A DNA stretch of 64,000 nucleotides, taken from assembly GCF_014649815.1 (NCBI RefSeq), contig NZ_BMTT01000002.1:558001-622000 (forward strand). The letters are read 5' to 3'. Position numbers and translations under genes: made by a program. Origin of the DNA: Streptomyces mutabilis (GTDB lineage: Bacteria; Actinomycetota; Actinomycetes; Streptomycetales; Streptomycetaceae). Position 1 is the stretch's first letter. Each line of letters opens with the position of its first letter. The notes beneath the pieces were generated by a model that searched no databases, was not told where the DNA came from, and saw nothing but the letters and a program-made list of their open reading frames with translations. Shown here one piece after another: positions 26,701 through 35,899 of this stretch.

Positions 26701-28381
26701 CGAGATCACCGACCTCAAGGTGCTCGTCGACGCGGTGCGCGAGGCCAACCGGTCCATGGGCTTCCCCGCTCAGCACAGCCCGTGGCTGCCGGCGCTGGAC
26801 GAGACGCTGCTGCTGGACGACATCGAGGTTCCGGTCCTCGCCGCCACGGCCCCGGGCAAGCTGCCGCCCGCCCCGTACGGCATCGAGGACCTGCCCGCCG
26901 ACCAGGCCCGCCGCCCGGTCGTCGTCGACTTCGCGCACTTCGGCCACCTGATGATCGGCGGTGCCCCGCGCAGCGGCCGTTCCCAGGTGCTGCGCACCAT
27001 CGCGGGTTCGCTGGCGCGCACGCACTCGACCGCCGACGTGCACCTGTACGGCATCGACTGCGGCAACGGCGCGCTCAACGCGCTGACCCGGCTGCCGCAC
27101 TGCGGCGCGGTCGTCAGCCGCAACCAGACGGAGCGGGTGGTGCGGCTTGTCAACCGGCTGAAGGGAGAGATGGACCGGCGCCAGAACCTCCTGGCCGACA
27201 AGGGCTTCGCCGACATCGGCGAGCAGCGGGCCGCGGTCGCCGAGGACGAACGGCTGCCGCACATCGTGGTGCTGCTGGACCGCTGGGAGGGCTGGGTGCC
27301 CACCCTGGGCGAGGTGGACCACGGTTCGCTGACCGACGAGTTGCAGACGATGATGCGTGAGGGTGCCAGCATCGGCATCCACCTGGTCCTCACCGGTGAC
27401 CGCACGCTGTTGGTAGGCCGGATCGCGACGCTCACCGAGGACAAGTACGGTCTGCGGCTCGCGGACCGCAGCGACTTCTCTTCGCTCGGCATCCCGGCCC
27501 GCAAGGTGCCCGAGGAGATTCCGCCGGGCCGCGCCTTCCGCAACGAGTCCGGTACGGAGACGCAGTTCGCGCTGCTCGCCGAGGACACCACCGGGCAGGG
27601 CCAGGCAGCGGCGCTCACCGCGATCGGCGAGGCGGCCGCGGCCCGAGACGCGGACGTGCCACGTGCCCGGCGTCCGTTCCGCGTCGACAGCCTGCCCAGC
27701 CGGATCTCCTTCCCCGAGGCGTGGGAGCTGCGCGATCCGGAGGCCTCCCGCTCCAAGCTGTGGGCGCTGGTCGGCATCGGCGGCGACGAGATCGTCGGCT
27801 TCGGGCCGGATCTCGCGGACGGCGTACCGGCGTTCGTGATCGCTGGCCCGGCCAAGTCGGGCCGCTCGACCGTGCTGATGAACATCGCGCAGTCCTTCCT
27901 CGCCCAGGGCACGCGGCTCGTCGTGGCCGCGCCCCGGCAGTCGCCGCTGCGTCACCTGGACGGCACACAGGGCGTGCTGAAGGTCTTCACCGGCGACGAC
28001 ATCGACGAGGACGAGTTCGAGGAGCTGATCGACGAGGCGAGCCTCGAGGAGCCGATCGCCGTTCTAGTCGACGACGGCGAGATCCTGGAGGACTGTGACG
28101 CCGAGAGCCAGATGAAGAAGATCGTGTCCCGGGGTGCCGAACGCGGCCTCGCCCTCGTCATCGCCGGTGACGAGGAGGACGTGTGCAGCGGCTTCTCCGG
28201 CTGGCAGGTGGACGCCAAGAAGGCCCGCCGCGGCATCCTGCTCTCCCCGCAGGAGTCCTCCAGCGGCGACCTCATCGGCCTGCGCATCTCCCGCGGCATG
28301 GTCGGCGGCCAGGTCGCACCGGGCAAGGGCATGCTGCACCTCGGTGACGGTGAACTGCGGACGGTCGTGGTGCCGGGGTGA
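23726..28381 (+). CDS. eccC: Type VII secretion ATPase EccC (triple FtsK/SpoIIIE ATPase)
   Basis: 1551 residues from GTG after GGGGAGGA (23713-23720); the open frame upstream has no ribosome site. A ubiquitin-like start (about 1-85) is followed by an FHA-like segment (GGPGAGFVHRLGVGKYDIGS), a Lys/Glu-rich insert (about 178-205) and two membrane helices (about 277-315). Three motor domains follow. Their P-loops are GTTGSGKS (741-748), GGAPRSGRS (1078-1086) and GPAKSGRS (1374-1381): only the first has the catalytic Lys, the other two have Arg, as known for EccC proteins where the later domains bind substrate or regulate. FHA-like and kinase genes nearby suggest phospho-control. It drives export of WXG100 proteins across the membrane. 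No EccB, EccD, EccE or mycosin gene is seen in the window. Confidence 0.95.
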   Translation: MRLTLTVVDPFGGGTADVVLDADPESTVGDVAEELAKQVGVSGAQVIPIGHQRQGGTGNAPLVYVDGYAVDPSATVIGSPLREGAVVSLQDPSGCLVGEPTGLVELRIVGGPGAGFVHRLGVGKYDIGSGNAAHVRIDDPELDARALTLSVATDGTCKVAVHSDKEGVTLDGAPITERENEKKDEKSGKGKRKKKKEGENDDGEGVRDKDAWPLGAQIAVGNSLIELARYSPPDAALKWSEDGIGLDYNRPPRLRPPERQTNFRLPSPPREYEARPLPWLMALTPLVGAVVAVAIFGRWYYLIMAGLSPILLFANYFNDKKHGRKSHAKQVKEYEEQKARIEKDAQDALVTERNDRRHAIPDPAVVLSVGTGPRTRLWERRRTDRDHLLLRVGTGRLPSEVVLDDPEQDDHRRQVTWKIEDAPVALSLRGLGVIGMAGPGDSARSLGRWAVAQTAALHSPMDVQFYVLSENSARSEWDWVRWLPHARPSGGQDVNVLIGTDAETVGARIGELTQILDARKKAAQQNGGQASTFSDPDIVVVWDGSRRLRSLPGVVRLLREGPSVSIYAICLDAEERFLPGECQAFVVAEPKVEETRQQQGAQRQQRQVAGGFPSFQAWHTGADAAESEQRARAEKLRLRVEEAGAERIADVRPDFVTPAWCLRLARSLSALRDISGETEDSALPGASRLLDVLQLEPPTADAITARWRMGGQSTMAVIGESYDGPFGIDMRKDGPHGLIAGTTGSGKSELLQTIVAALAVANTPENMTFVLVDYKGGSAFKDCVKLPHTVGMVTDLDAHLVERALESLGAELKRREHILAAADAKDIEDYQDLVRRDPSHAPVPRLLIVIDEFASMVRDLPDFVTGLVNIAQRGRSLGIHLLLATQRPSGVVSPEIRANTNLRIALRVTDGGESTDVIDSPEAGHISKSTPGRAYVRLGHSSLVPFQSGRVGGRRPGAADPAALAPWVGPLGWEDLGRAALTKPKAEARQDDEITDLKVLVDAVREANRSMGFPAQHSPWLPALDETLLLDDIEVPVLAATAPGKLPPAPYGIEDLPADQARRPVVVDFAHFGHLMIGGAPRSGRSQVLRTIAGSLARTHSTADVHLYGIDCGNGALNALTRLPHCGAVVSRNQTERVVRLVNRLKGEMDRRQNLLADKGFADIGEQRAAVAEDERLPHIVVLLDRWEGWVPTLGEVDHGSLTDELQTMMREGASIGIHLVLTGDRTLLVGRIATLTEDKYGLRLADRSDFSSLGIPARKVPEEIPPGRAFRNESGTETQFALLAEDTTGQGQAAALTAIGEAAAARDADVPRARRPFRVDSLPSRISFPEAWELRDPEASRSKLWALVGIGGDEIVGFGPDLADGVPAFVIAGPAKSGRSTVLMNIAQSFLAQGTRLVVAAPRQSPLRHLDGTQGVLKVFTGDDIDEDEFEELIDEASLEEPIAVLVDDGEILEDCDAESQMKKIVSRGAERGLALVIAGDEEDVCSGFSGWQVDAKKARRGILLSPQESSSGDLIGLRISRGMVGGQVAPGKGMLHLGDGELRTVVVPG

Positions 28382-28408
28382 GTGGAGGCAGGGGGCCTGA
28401 GCAGGTGC

Positions 28409-30073
28409 CTACTCGACCTTCGACAACCGCGCCTTCGGCCGCCCCGAGTCCTTGCTGTCCGACGCGTACTGGAGGTCGTCGCCGACCGGGGTGAGGCGGA
28501 CGGTGTGGAGGGCCTGGTCGCAGACGTCGCGGTTGCCCTCGGCTCCCACGGCGCCGGTGACGATCTCCTTCTGCGTGACCTTCTTCAGGGTCAGTACGTC
28601 GTCGCAGGTGCCGCCGAAGATGTCGGTGTGGCGCAGGGTGGCCGCCTTCTCGCCCACCGCGGCCTCGCGGACGGTCAGGCGGAAGGTGCCCAGGGGCAGG
28701 TCGCCCTCGACGGCAACGGCCTGGCCCTCCCAGGTGCCGACGTAGCGTTCGGGTACGGCGACCGGATCGGCCGGCGAGTGGGTGGCGGTGTCGGAGTCGC
28801 CGGGGGTCGTCTTGCCGCCCTCGCCGGGCAGCAGGTCGAGGACGAACACCGAGCCGACCGTCACCGCCGCCATCGCCCCGGCCACCGCGAGGGCCACCGT
28901 GCAGCTGAGCCGGCGGCCCCGGCTGTCCGCGCCCGCCTGCGTGGAGGTGGCCGCGACGGAGACGAAGAGCTTGCCGGGAGCGTGATCGCCCTCGCGCGGG
29001 GCCGGTACGTCCGCGGCCGGCGCCGTCGGCGGGGGCATCACGGGCGGGGGTCCGAAGACGCCGGGTTCCACCGCGCCGCCCGCGCCGCCCTCCATCGACC
29101 GTGACCGACGGCCGGCTGAAGCCCACCGGGCCCGACACCGGCCCCGACGACGACCCGGGCGCCGCCTCCGCCGCCTCCAGGTTCAGCAGCCGCACGGCGC
29201 TCCGGCTGACCCGTTCCACCAGCGGACCCGGCAGCCAGCCGCCGGAGACCAGGCGGGCGGCGCCCTCGGGGGCGAGACGCCGGGCCACCCGCCCGGGGCC
29301 GGACGGGCGGACGGGTCTTTGGCCAGGCAGGCGGCGACCAGGTCCCGCAGCTCCCCGTCGAGGGTGGTGAGCCGCGGCTCCTCGTGGACGACCTTGTAGA
29401 GGAGCGCGGCCGAGGAGTCCCCGGGGAAGGGCGGCTCGCCCGTGGCCGCGTACGCGAGGACCGCGCCCAGGGAGAAGACGTCCGCCGGGCCCGTGACGCC
29501 CATGCCGAGGATCTGCTCGGGTGACATGTAGCCGGGGGAGCCGATCGAGACGCCCGTCGAGGTCAGGGACGCGGTGCCGTCCGTGGCGCGGGCGATGCCG
29601 AAGTCGATCAGGAGGGGGCCGTCGAGGGTGAGCAGGACGTTGGACGGCTTCACGTCACGGTGGACCAGGCCCAGGTCGTGCACCGCGGCCAGTGCCTCGC
29701 CGAGGCCCGCGCCGAGCGCCCGTACCGAGTGGGCCGGCAGCGGGCCGCCGTCCGTGACCGCCGCGGTGAGGGACGGGCCCGCCGCGTAGGCCGTGGCGAC
29801 CCACGGGACGCGGGCGTCCGGGTCCGCGTCGAGCACGGGGGCCGTCCAGGCGCCGCCGACCCGCCGCGCGGCCTGCACCTCGCGCCGGAACCGGGCGCGG
29901 AACTCCTCGTCCAGCGCGAAGTGCGGGTGCACGATCTTCACGGCGACCGTGCGCCCGCCGGCGCTGCGGCCCAGGTAGACCCGGCCCATGCCGCCGGAGC
30001 CCAGTCGGCCGAGGAGCCGGTAGGGCCCCACGGTGGTGGGTTCGTCGGCTGAAAGCGGCTGCGTGGCGTCCAC
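28409..30073 (-). pseudogene. Membrane Ser/Thr protein kinase, interrupted by two compensating frameshifts
   Basis: From GTG at 30073 the first frame encodes a complete Hanks kinase: GSGGMGRVY (25-33), Lys46, HRDVKPSN with Asp140, DFG (157-159), GSPGYMSPEQ. After CLAKDPSARPAP that frame runs into an unrelated Pro/Trp-rich tail and stops at 29183. The expected continuation, ARRLAPEGAARLVSGGWLPG and RSAVRLLNLEAAEAAPG, is in a second frame, entered if one G is missing from the G run at 29285-29294. Near 29095-29115 coding returns to the first frame (as if one base were extra) and gives the membrane helix (SCTVALAVAGAMAAVTVGSV) and an outer sensor domain ending at 28409. Either a recent pseudogene or two homopolymer sequencing errors. 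Just downstream of eccC, convergent. Confidence 0.8.
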
Positions 30074-30143
30074 CCCTCCCCCGGACGCCAGTACCTGGGA
30101 GCAGGGTAGTGGTCCGCCTCCGCCGGGGCCCCGGCGGAATCAG

Positions 30144-31047
<904 letters not shown>

Positions 31048-31142
31048 CTAGCCCTCCCCCGGTTTCCGCCCGTGGCCGACCCCCGGCGTCAGCCGAACGG
31101 CCGGATGGTTCAAACATTCGGGTGAAGTGATCTTGGCCTCTG

Positions 31143-31235
31143 TTGCGCCAGGGGGCCTGCGTGCTAGGCTCACAGCAAGTTGCAGTTTGGTTTCCCTTGC
31201 AGTACAGAGCCTGCGGAGCATGTGACCGCGGGCTC
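31143..31235 (+). promoter_or_regulatory. Cold-shock gene promoter and 5' leader hairpin
   Basis: TTGCGC at 31143-31148 and TAGGCT at 31165-31170 are spaced by 16 bases, predicting a start near 31177 and an untranslated leader of about 154 bases. In the leader, GAGCCTGCGG (31207-31216) pairs with CCGCGGGCTC (31226-31235), one mismatch, nine-base loop. Long structured leaders are usual for csp genes and can act as RNA thermosensors. The leader also contains GCAACCCTTTGGGCCC just before the ribosome site. Confidence 0.55.
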
Positions 31236-31330
31236 TCGTCGTTCTCAGACGTATGCAGTTGTGCGGCATTCAAAGTCTTCACACTTGCTGGTTCTGGAGC
31301 AGGGCAACCCTTTGGGCCCAAGGAGGGCTT

Positions 31331-31534
31331 ATGGCTACCGGAACCGTGAAGTGGTTCAACGCCGAAAAGGGCTTTGGTTTCATCGCCCAGGAAGGCGGCG
31401 GCCCCGACGTCTTCGTCCACTACTCCGCGATCAACGCGACCGGATTCCGGTCCCTCGAGGAGAACCAGCAGGTGTCCTTCGACGTCACGCAGGGTCCGAA
31501 GGGCCCGCAGGCGGAGAATGTCACTCCTGTCTGA
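31331..31534 (+). CDS. Cold-shock protein, CspA family
   Basis: 67 residues from ATG with AGGAGG at 31321-31326. Shows both RNA-binding motifs, KGFGFI (RNP1) and DVFVHYSAI (RNP2-like), and the opening [13 protein letters not shown]. Full family length. A single-strand nucleic-acid chaperone in the cytoplasm. Followed by a strong terminator. Confidence 0.97.
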   Translation: MATGTVKWFNAEKGFGFIAQEGGGPDVFVHYSAINATGFRSLEENQQVSFDVTQGPKGPQAENVTPV

Positions 31535-31550
31535 TCGACAGCAGTACCCA

Positions 31551-31585
31551 AGGAGCCCCGCGCCGGTTTCGGCGATGGGGCTCCT
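31551..31585 (+). terminator. Terminator of the cold-shock gene
   Basis: Nine-base perfect arms AGGAGCCCC (31551-31559) and GGGGCTCCT (31577-31585) with a 17-base loop, 17 bases after the csp stop. No U tract, as is common in Streptomyces. Confidence 0.8.
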
Positions 31586-31680
31586 GCCCTTTCCGGGGCC
31601 CGGTGGGCTCCCTTCCTGAATACTCGGTGAATTCCGCGGACGGTCGGTCGCTGTCAGTGGCAGGCCCTAGGGTCCCGCCC

Positions 31681-32325
31681 ATGACCCACGACACCGGCTT
31701 CCTGGACACCACCCGGACCTTCTACGACGCCATCGCCGAGGACTACGCCGGCCTGCACCGCGCCACAGGCGCCGGCACGCCGCTGGACCGGGCGCTGATG
31801 GGCGCCTTCGCCGAGCTGGTGGGACCGGAGGGCGAGGTGGCCGACCTGGGCTGCGGGCCCGGCCGGGTCACCGCCCACCTGGCCTCGCTCGGCCTGCGGG
31901 TCTTCGGCCTCGACCTGTCCCACGCCATGCTCTCGATCGCGCGCCGCGAGCACCCGGACCTGCGGTTCGAGCAGGGCTCCATGCTGGATCTCGACCTGCC
32001 CGACGGGGCCCTCGCGGGGGCCGTCTCCTGGTACTCCTCGATCCACACGCCGTGGGAGCGGCTGCCGGACCTCTTCGGGGAGGTGCGGCGCGTGCTGGCG
32101 CCCGGCGGGCACTTCCTGCTCGCCTTCCAGGTCGGCGACGAGCCGATGCACCTCGACCGCCCCTTCGGCCACCCGGTCGCCCTGCACTTCGAGCGGCGGC
32201 GGCCGGAACCGATGGCGGAGCTGCTGGAGCGGGCCGGGTTCACAGTGCTGTCGCGGACCGTGCGCGTGCAGGAGGACGACACGTCCGCGAAGGTGCCGCA
32301 GGCCTGCCTCATCGCCCGCCGCTGA
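31681..32325 (+). CDS. Class I SAM-dependent methyltransferase
   Basis: 214 residues from ATG. Motif I is VADLGCGPGRVTAHLA (about 57-72), with the acidic end of strand two at VFGLDLS, then GSMLDLDLPDGALAGAVSWYSSIH and the post-motif RRVLAPGGHFLLAF. Methyltransf_11/25 family; substrate unknown. It follows the csp gene and converges with the acyl-CoA synthetase gene, with 11 bases between stops. Confidence 0.92.
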   Translation: MTHDTGFLDTTRTFYDAIAEDYAGLHRATGAGTPLDRALMGAFAELVGPEGEVADLGCGPGRVTAHLASLGLRVFGLDLSHAMLSIARREHPDLRFEQGSMLDLDLPDGALAGAVSWYSSIHTPWERLPDLFGEVRRVLAPGGHFLLAFQVGDEPMHLDRPFGHPVALHFERRRPEPMAELLERAGFTVLSRTVRVQEDDTSAKVPQACLIARR

Positions 32326-32336
32326 GCACACGGCGT

Positions 32337-34268
32337 TCACGGGGTGTCGTACAGCGTCTCCACCGCGTCCGCGAAGTCGCGCATGATCACGTCGCGCCGC
32401 AGTTTCATCGAGGGCGTCAGATGGCCGTCCCGTTCGGTGAAGTCCCTCGGCAGGACGGCGAAGCGGCGGATGGACTCCGGTCGGGAGACGAGCTTGTTGG
32501 CCTCGTCGACGGCGCGCTGGAGGACCGCGTGCACCTCCTCGTCGTCGACGAGCAGCTCCGGTGGCACCGGGTGCTTGCCGTTCATGCGGCGCCAGTGGTC
32601 GAGGCCGGCGGGGTCGAGGGTGAAGAGGGCGGAGACGTAGGGGCGGCGGTCGCCCAGGACGATGCACTGGGAGATCAGGGGGTGTGAGCGCAGCCAGTCC
32701 TCCAGGGGCGCCGGGGCCACACTCTTGCCGCCCGCGGTGATCAGCAGCTCCTTCTTCCGGCCGGTGATGGTCAGGTACCCCTCGTCGTCCAGGCTGCCGA
32801 TGTCGCCGGTGGCGAACCAGCCGTCGGGGGCGGCCTGGACGACGCCGCCCGCCTGGGGGTCCCAGTAGCCGTGCAGGACCTGGTCGCCCGCGACCAGGAT
32901 CTCGCCGTCGGCGGCTATGCGGACGCGGGTGCCGGGCAGCGGCCAGCCGACCGTGCCGAGGCGCGGCTTGAGCGGCGGGGTGACCGTCGCGGCGCCCGTG
33001 GTCTCGGTGAGGCCGTAGCCCTCGAAGATCTCGATGCCGACCCCGGCGTAGAAGGCGGCCAGGCGGCGGCCGAGCGGGGAGCCGCCGCAGATGGCGTACC
33101 GGACCCGGCCGCCCATGGCGGCCCGGATCTTGCGGTAGACGAGGGGGTCGTAGAAGGAGCGGGCGGTCTTCAGGCCGCGGCCCGGGCCGTGGCCCGTGCC
33201 CGTCTGGCGGGCCTCCATGGCCTCGCCGTAGCGCTCCGCCACGGTGGCGGCGCGGTCGAAGGCGGAGGCCCGGCCGCCGGACTCGGCCTTGGCGCGGGCG
33301 CTGTTGAAGACCTTCTCCAGCATGTACGGGATGGTGAGCAGGCAGGTCGGGCGGAAGGCCGCCAGGTCGGGGAGCAGTTCCTGCGGCTTGAGGCTGGGGG
33401 CGTGGCCGAGGCGGACCCGGGCGCGGACGCAGGCCACGGCGACCATGCGGCCGAAGACGTGGGACATCGGGAGGAAGAGCAGGATCGAAGGTTCCTCGCC
33501 CGTCTTCGCCTTGAAGACGGGGTAGAGCAGCTCGATTGCGTTGTCGACCTCGGCGAAGAAGTTGCCGTGGCTGAGCGCGCAGCCCTTGGGGCGGCCGGTG
33601 GTGCCGGAGGTGTAGATCAGGGTGGCGAGGGTGGTCGGGCCGAGCATGCCGCGGCGTACGTCCACCTCCGCGTCCGGCACCCGCTCGCCCAGCTCCGCCA
33701 GCCGCTCCACGTGCCCTTTGTCCATGACCCACAGGTGCTTGAGATCGGGGATGCGGTCCAGTTCGGGGCCGAGGGCCGCGGCCTGCGCGGTGGTCTCGGT
33801 GACCAGGGTGACCGCGCCGGAGTCCTGGAGGATCCAGCGGGTCTGGAAGAGGGAGGAGGTCGGGTAGACGGGGACGGTGACCAGGCCGGCGGCCCAGGCG
33901 GCGAAGTCCAGCAGCGTCCACTCGTACGTCGTCCGGGCCATGATCGCGATGCGGTCGCCCGGCGTCAGGCCCTCGGAGATCATGCCCTTGGCCACCGACA
34001 GCACCTGCGCCGCGAACTCCTCGGCCGTGACGTCGGCCCACTTCCCCTCCGGTGCCCTGCGGCTGAGGACCACCTGGCCGGGTACCGCCGCCGCGTTGTC
34101 GAAGGGCAGGTCGGCGAGGGAGCCGCGCCGCACCGGCGGGGCGAAGGGGGGTACGTACGCCTCCCGCACGGTCCCGTCCAGCCGCCGTGTCTCGGGCGCC
34201 ACCAGGGTGGGGCCGGGCGAGTCGGCGTAGGCGGCGGATGCGGCGAAGGAGGGAAGCGGCGTGGACAC
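32337..34268 (-). CDS. fadD: Long-chain acyl-CoA synthetase (AMP-binding)
   Basis: 643 residues from GTG at 34268 with GGAG seven bases before it. The AMP-binding P-loop is YTSGTTGRPKG (219-229); FLPMSHVFGRM, YGLTETTGAATV and the adenylate hinge WFATGDIGSLDDEGYLTITGRKKELL follow in order, and KSVAPAPLED is present. The closing KLRRDVIMRDFADAVETLY fits the family. It activates fatty acids to acyl-CoA. A TTAC-N6-GTAA site shared with the thiolase/fabG promoter region lies upstream (34491-34504). Confidence 0.95.
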   Translation of the reverse strand: MSTPLPSFAASAAYADSPGPTLVAPETRRLDGTVREAYVPPFAPPVRRGSLADLPFDNAAAVPGQVVLSRRAPEGKWADVTAEEFAAQVLSVAKGMISEGLTPGDRIAIMARTTYEWTLLDFAAWAAGLVTVPVYPTSSLFQTRWILQDSGAVTLVTETTAQAAALGPELDRIPDLKHLWVMDKGHVERLAELGERVPDAEVDVRRGMLGPTTLATLIYTSGTTGRPKGCALSHGNFFAEVDNAIELLYPVFKAKTGEEPSILLFLPMSHVFGRMVAVACVRARVRLGHAPSLKPQELLPDLAAFRPTCLLTIPYMLEKVFNSARAKAESGGRASAFDRAATVAERYGEAMEARQTGTGHGPGRGLKTARSFYDPLVYRKIRAAMGGRVRYAICGGSPLGRRLAAFYAGVGIEIFEGYGLTETTGAATVTPPLKPRLGTVGWPLPGTRVRIAADGEILVAGDQVLHGYWDPQAGGVVQAAPDGWFATGDIGSLDDEGYLTITGRKKELLITAGGKSVAPAPLEDWLRSHPLISQCIVLGDRRPYVSALFTLDPAGLDHWRRMNGKHPVPPELLVDDEEVHAVLQRAVDEANKLVSRPESIRRFAVLPRDFTERDGHLTPSMKLRRDVIMRDFADAVETLYDTP

Positions 34269-34490
34269 GGGCGGCTCCTGTGACGTGCAGCGGCGGCACT
34301 GCTCTGCGGGCGACCGCGCGGTCGGCGGTGCTCTGCTGCATGACGTACGTGCCTCGCGCGCCGAGGCGTTCATCGCCGGGTCCGCGGATGTGGGTTACCG
34401 GCGGTCAGGTTGGGGATCGTACGGTTCTTCCGTGGGGAGTCGGTGCGGGTTCGGGGACGGTCCTGCGCCGGGGGTGTGCAGCCTTGGGGG

Positions 34491-34504
34491 TTACCTGCCA
34501 GTAA
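34491..34504. promoter_or_regulatory. TTAC-N6-GTAA site upstream of fadD
   Basis: TTACCTGCCAGTAA has the same 4-base arms and 6-base spacing as the core of the palindrome at 35838-35851. It lies just past the thiolase stop and 223 bases before fadD. A shared operator for a fatty-acid regulator such as the TetR protein at 38130 is inferred. No gene is seen in 34269-34505. Confidence 0.4.
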
Positions 34505-34505
34505 G

Positions 34506-35792
34506 TCACGTTCGTTCCAGTATGGCCGTGACACCCTGACCGCCCGCCGCGCAGACCGAGATCAGTCCGCGTCCCGGGCCCCCGCGTTCGGCGAGCAGCC
34601 CGGCCAGCGTCGCCACGATGCGGGCGCCGGTCGCGGCGAAGGGGTGGCCGGTGGCGAGGGAGGAGCCCGCCACGTTCAGGCGTGCGCGGTCCACCGGGGC
34701 CAGGCCCCGCTTCTCCCAGGCGGCGAGCGTGGCCAGCACCTGCGACGCGAACGCCTCGTGGATCTCCACCAGGTCGAAGTCCTCGATGCCGAGCCCGGCC
34801 CGCTCCAGCATGCGCGGGACGGCGTGCGCCGGGGCCATCAGCAGACCGTCCTCGCCGCCCGCCACGTCGCCGTCGACGAAATCGACGGCCGCCGTCTCGT
34901 ACGCGGTCAGATACGCCAGCGGTTCCAGTCCCCGCGCCTCGGCCCACTCCTCGCTCGCCAGCAGCACCGTGGCCGCGCCGTCCGTCAGGGGGGTCGAGTT
35001 GCCCGCGGTCATCGTGGGGCCGGGGGCGTCCAGGCCGAAGACCGGCTTCAGCGTGGCCAGTTTCTCCACCGTCGAGCCGGGGCGCAGGTTCTGGTCGCGG
35101 ACCAGGCCCCGGAACGGGACCACCAGGGCCTGGAAAAAACCGCGCTCGTACGCCGCAGCCAGCCGCCGGTGACTGGTGGCCGCCAGTTCGTCCTGCGCCT
35201 CGCGGGTGATGCCCCAGGCGCGGGCGGTGACCGCGGCGTGCTCGCCCATCGGCAGGCCGGTGCGCGGCTCGGCGTTGCGCGGGATGTCGGGGACCAGGTG
35301 GGCCGGGCGGATCTTCGCCAGCGCCTTGACCCGGCCGCCGGGTGACTTGGCCCGGCGGGCTTCCAACAGGATGCGGCGCAGACGGTCGTTGACGCCGAGC
35401 GGCGCGTCGCTGGCCGTGTCGGCGCCACCCGCGACGGCCGACTCGGTCTGGCCGAGAGCGATCTTGTTGGCGGCGGCGATCACGGCCTGGAGTCCGGTGC
35501 CGCAGGCCTGCTGGACGTCGTACGCGGGGGTGCGCGGGTCCAGTGCGGAGCCGAGGACCGTCTCGCGGGCGAGGTTGTAGTCGCGGCTGTGCTTGAGGAC
35601 CGCGCCGGCCACGAACTCGCCGACCGCGCCCGGTTCCGTCAGGCCGTGGCGCTCGGCCAGGCCGTCGAGGGCCGCGGTGAGCATCTCCCGGTTGGACGCG
35701 GTGGCGTACGGCCCGTCGGAGCGGGCGAAGGGGACGCGCGCACCGCCGATGATCGCGACGCGACGCGCCCGGGGCGGCTCCAGAGGGCTCAT
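34506..35792 (-). CDS. Acetyl-CoA acyltransferase (thiolase), FadA2/FadI-like
   Basis: 428 residues from ATG. Active-site Cys97 in VQQACGTGLQ, the HEAF His box (VEIHEAFASQ) and the second Cys in SVCAAGGQGV are all present; GHPFAATGAR gives the other His. Long version of the thiolase family used for beta-oxidation of longer chains. It is divergent from the fabG4/htdX-like operon, the arrangement of fadA2-fabG4-htdX in Mycobacterium tuberculosis (recalled), so these enzymes may act on the same acyl-CoA intermediates. Confidence 0.93.
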   Translation of the reverse strand: MSPLEPPRARRVAIIGGARVPFARSDGPYATASNREMLTAALDGLAERHGLTEPGAVGEFVAGAVLKHSRDYNLARETVLGSALDPRTPAYDVQQACGTGLQAVIAAANKIALGQTESAVAGGADTASDAPLGVNDRLRRILLEARRAKSPGGRVKALAKIRPAHLVPDIPRNAEPRTGLPMGEHAAVTARAWGITREAQDELAATSHRRLAAAYERGFFQALVVPFRGLVRDQNLRPGSTVEKLATLKPVFGLDAPGPTMTAGNSTPLTDGAATVLLASEEWAEARGLEPLAYLTAYETAAVDFVDGDVAGGEDGLLMAPAHAVPRMLERAGLGIEDFDLVEIHEAFASQVLATLAAWEKRGLAPVDRARLNVAGSSLATGHPFAATGARIVATLAGLLAERGGPGRGLISVCAAGGQGVTAILERT

Positions 35793-35822
35793 CTCGACCT
35801 GCTCCTCACCCGCGACATAGGC

Positions 35823-35852
35823 TTACCTACGGTAACCTTACTCTAGAGTAAG
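35823..35852. promoter_or_regulatory. Two inverted repeats in the thiolase/fabG divergent promoter
   Basis: CTTACTCTAGAGTAAG is a perfect 16-bp palindrome at 35837-35852. Immediately before it TTACC-TAC-GGTAA (35823-35835) is a second repeat with 5-base arms. Both share TTAC/GTAA half-sites. Placed between start codons of divergent genes, they are likely operators for a dimeric repressor, best candidate the TetR protein at 38130-38840. Confidence 0.65.
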
Positions 35853-35899
35853 CAGCAGTGGCACTCACGCTCACGACACAGCCGTTGGGGAGACAGGAC

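Noticed and set aside
23624-27955. 1443-codon open frame antisense to eccC
   Set aside because: The plus-strand protein has three P-loop domains and normal family motifs; the antisense reading is Arg/Gly/Val-rich low complexity, a usual effect of high GC at third codon positions.
34187-34504. Plus-strand frame of 105 codons before the thiolase
   Set aside because: It overlaps the fadD start antisense and has no ribosome site or recognisable domain.
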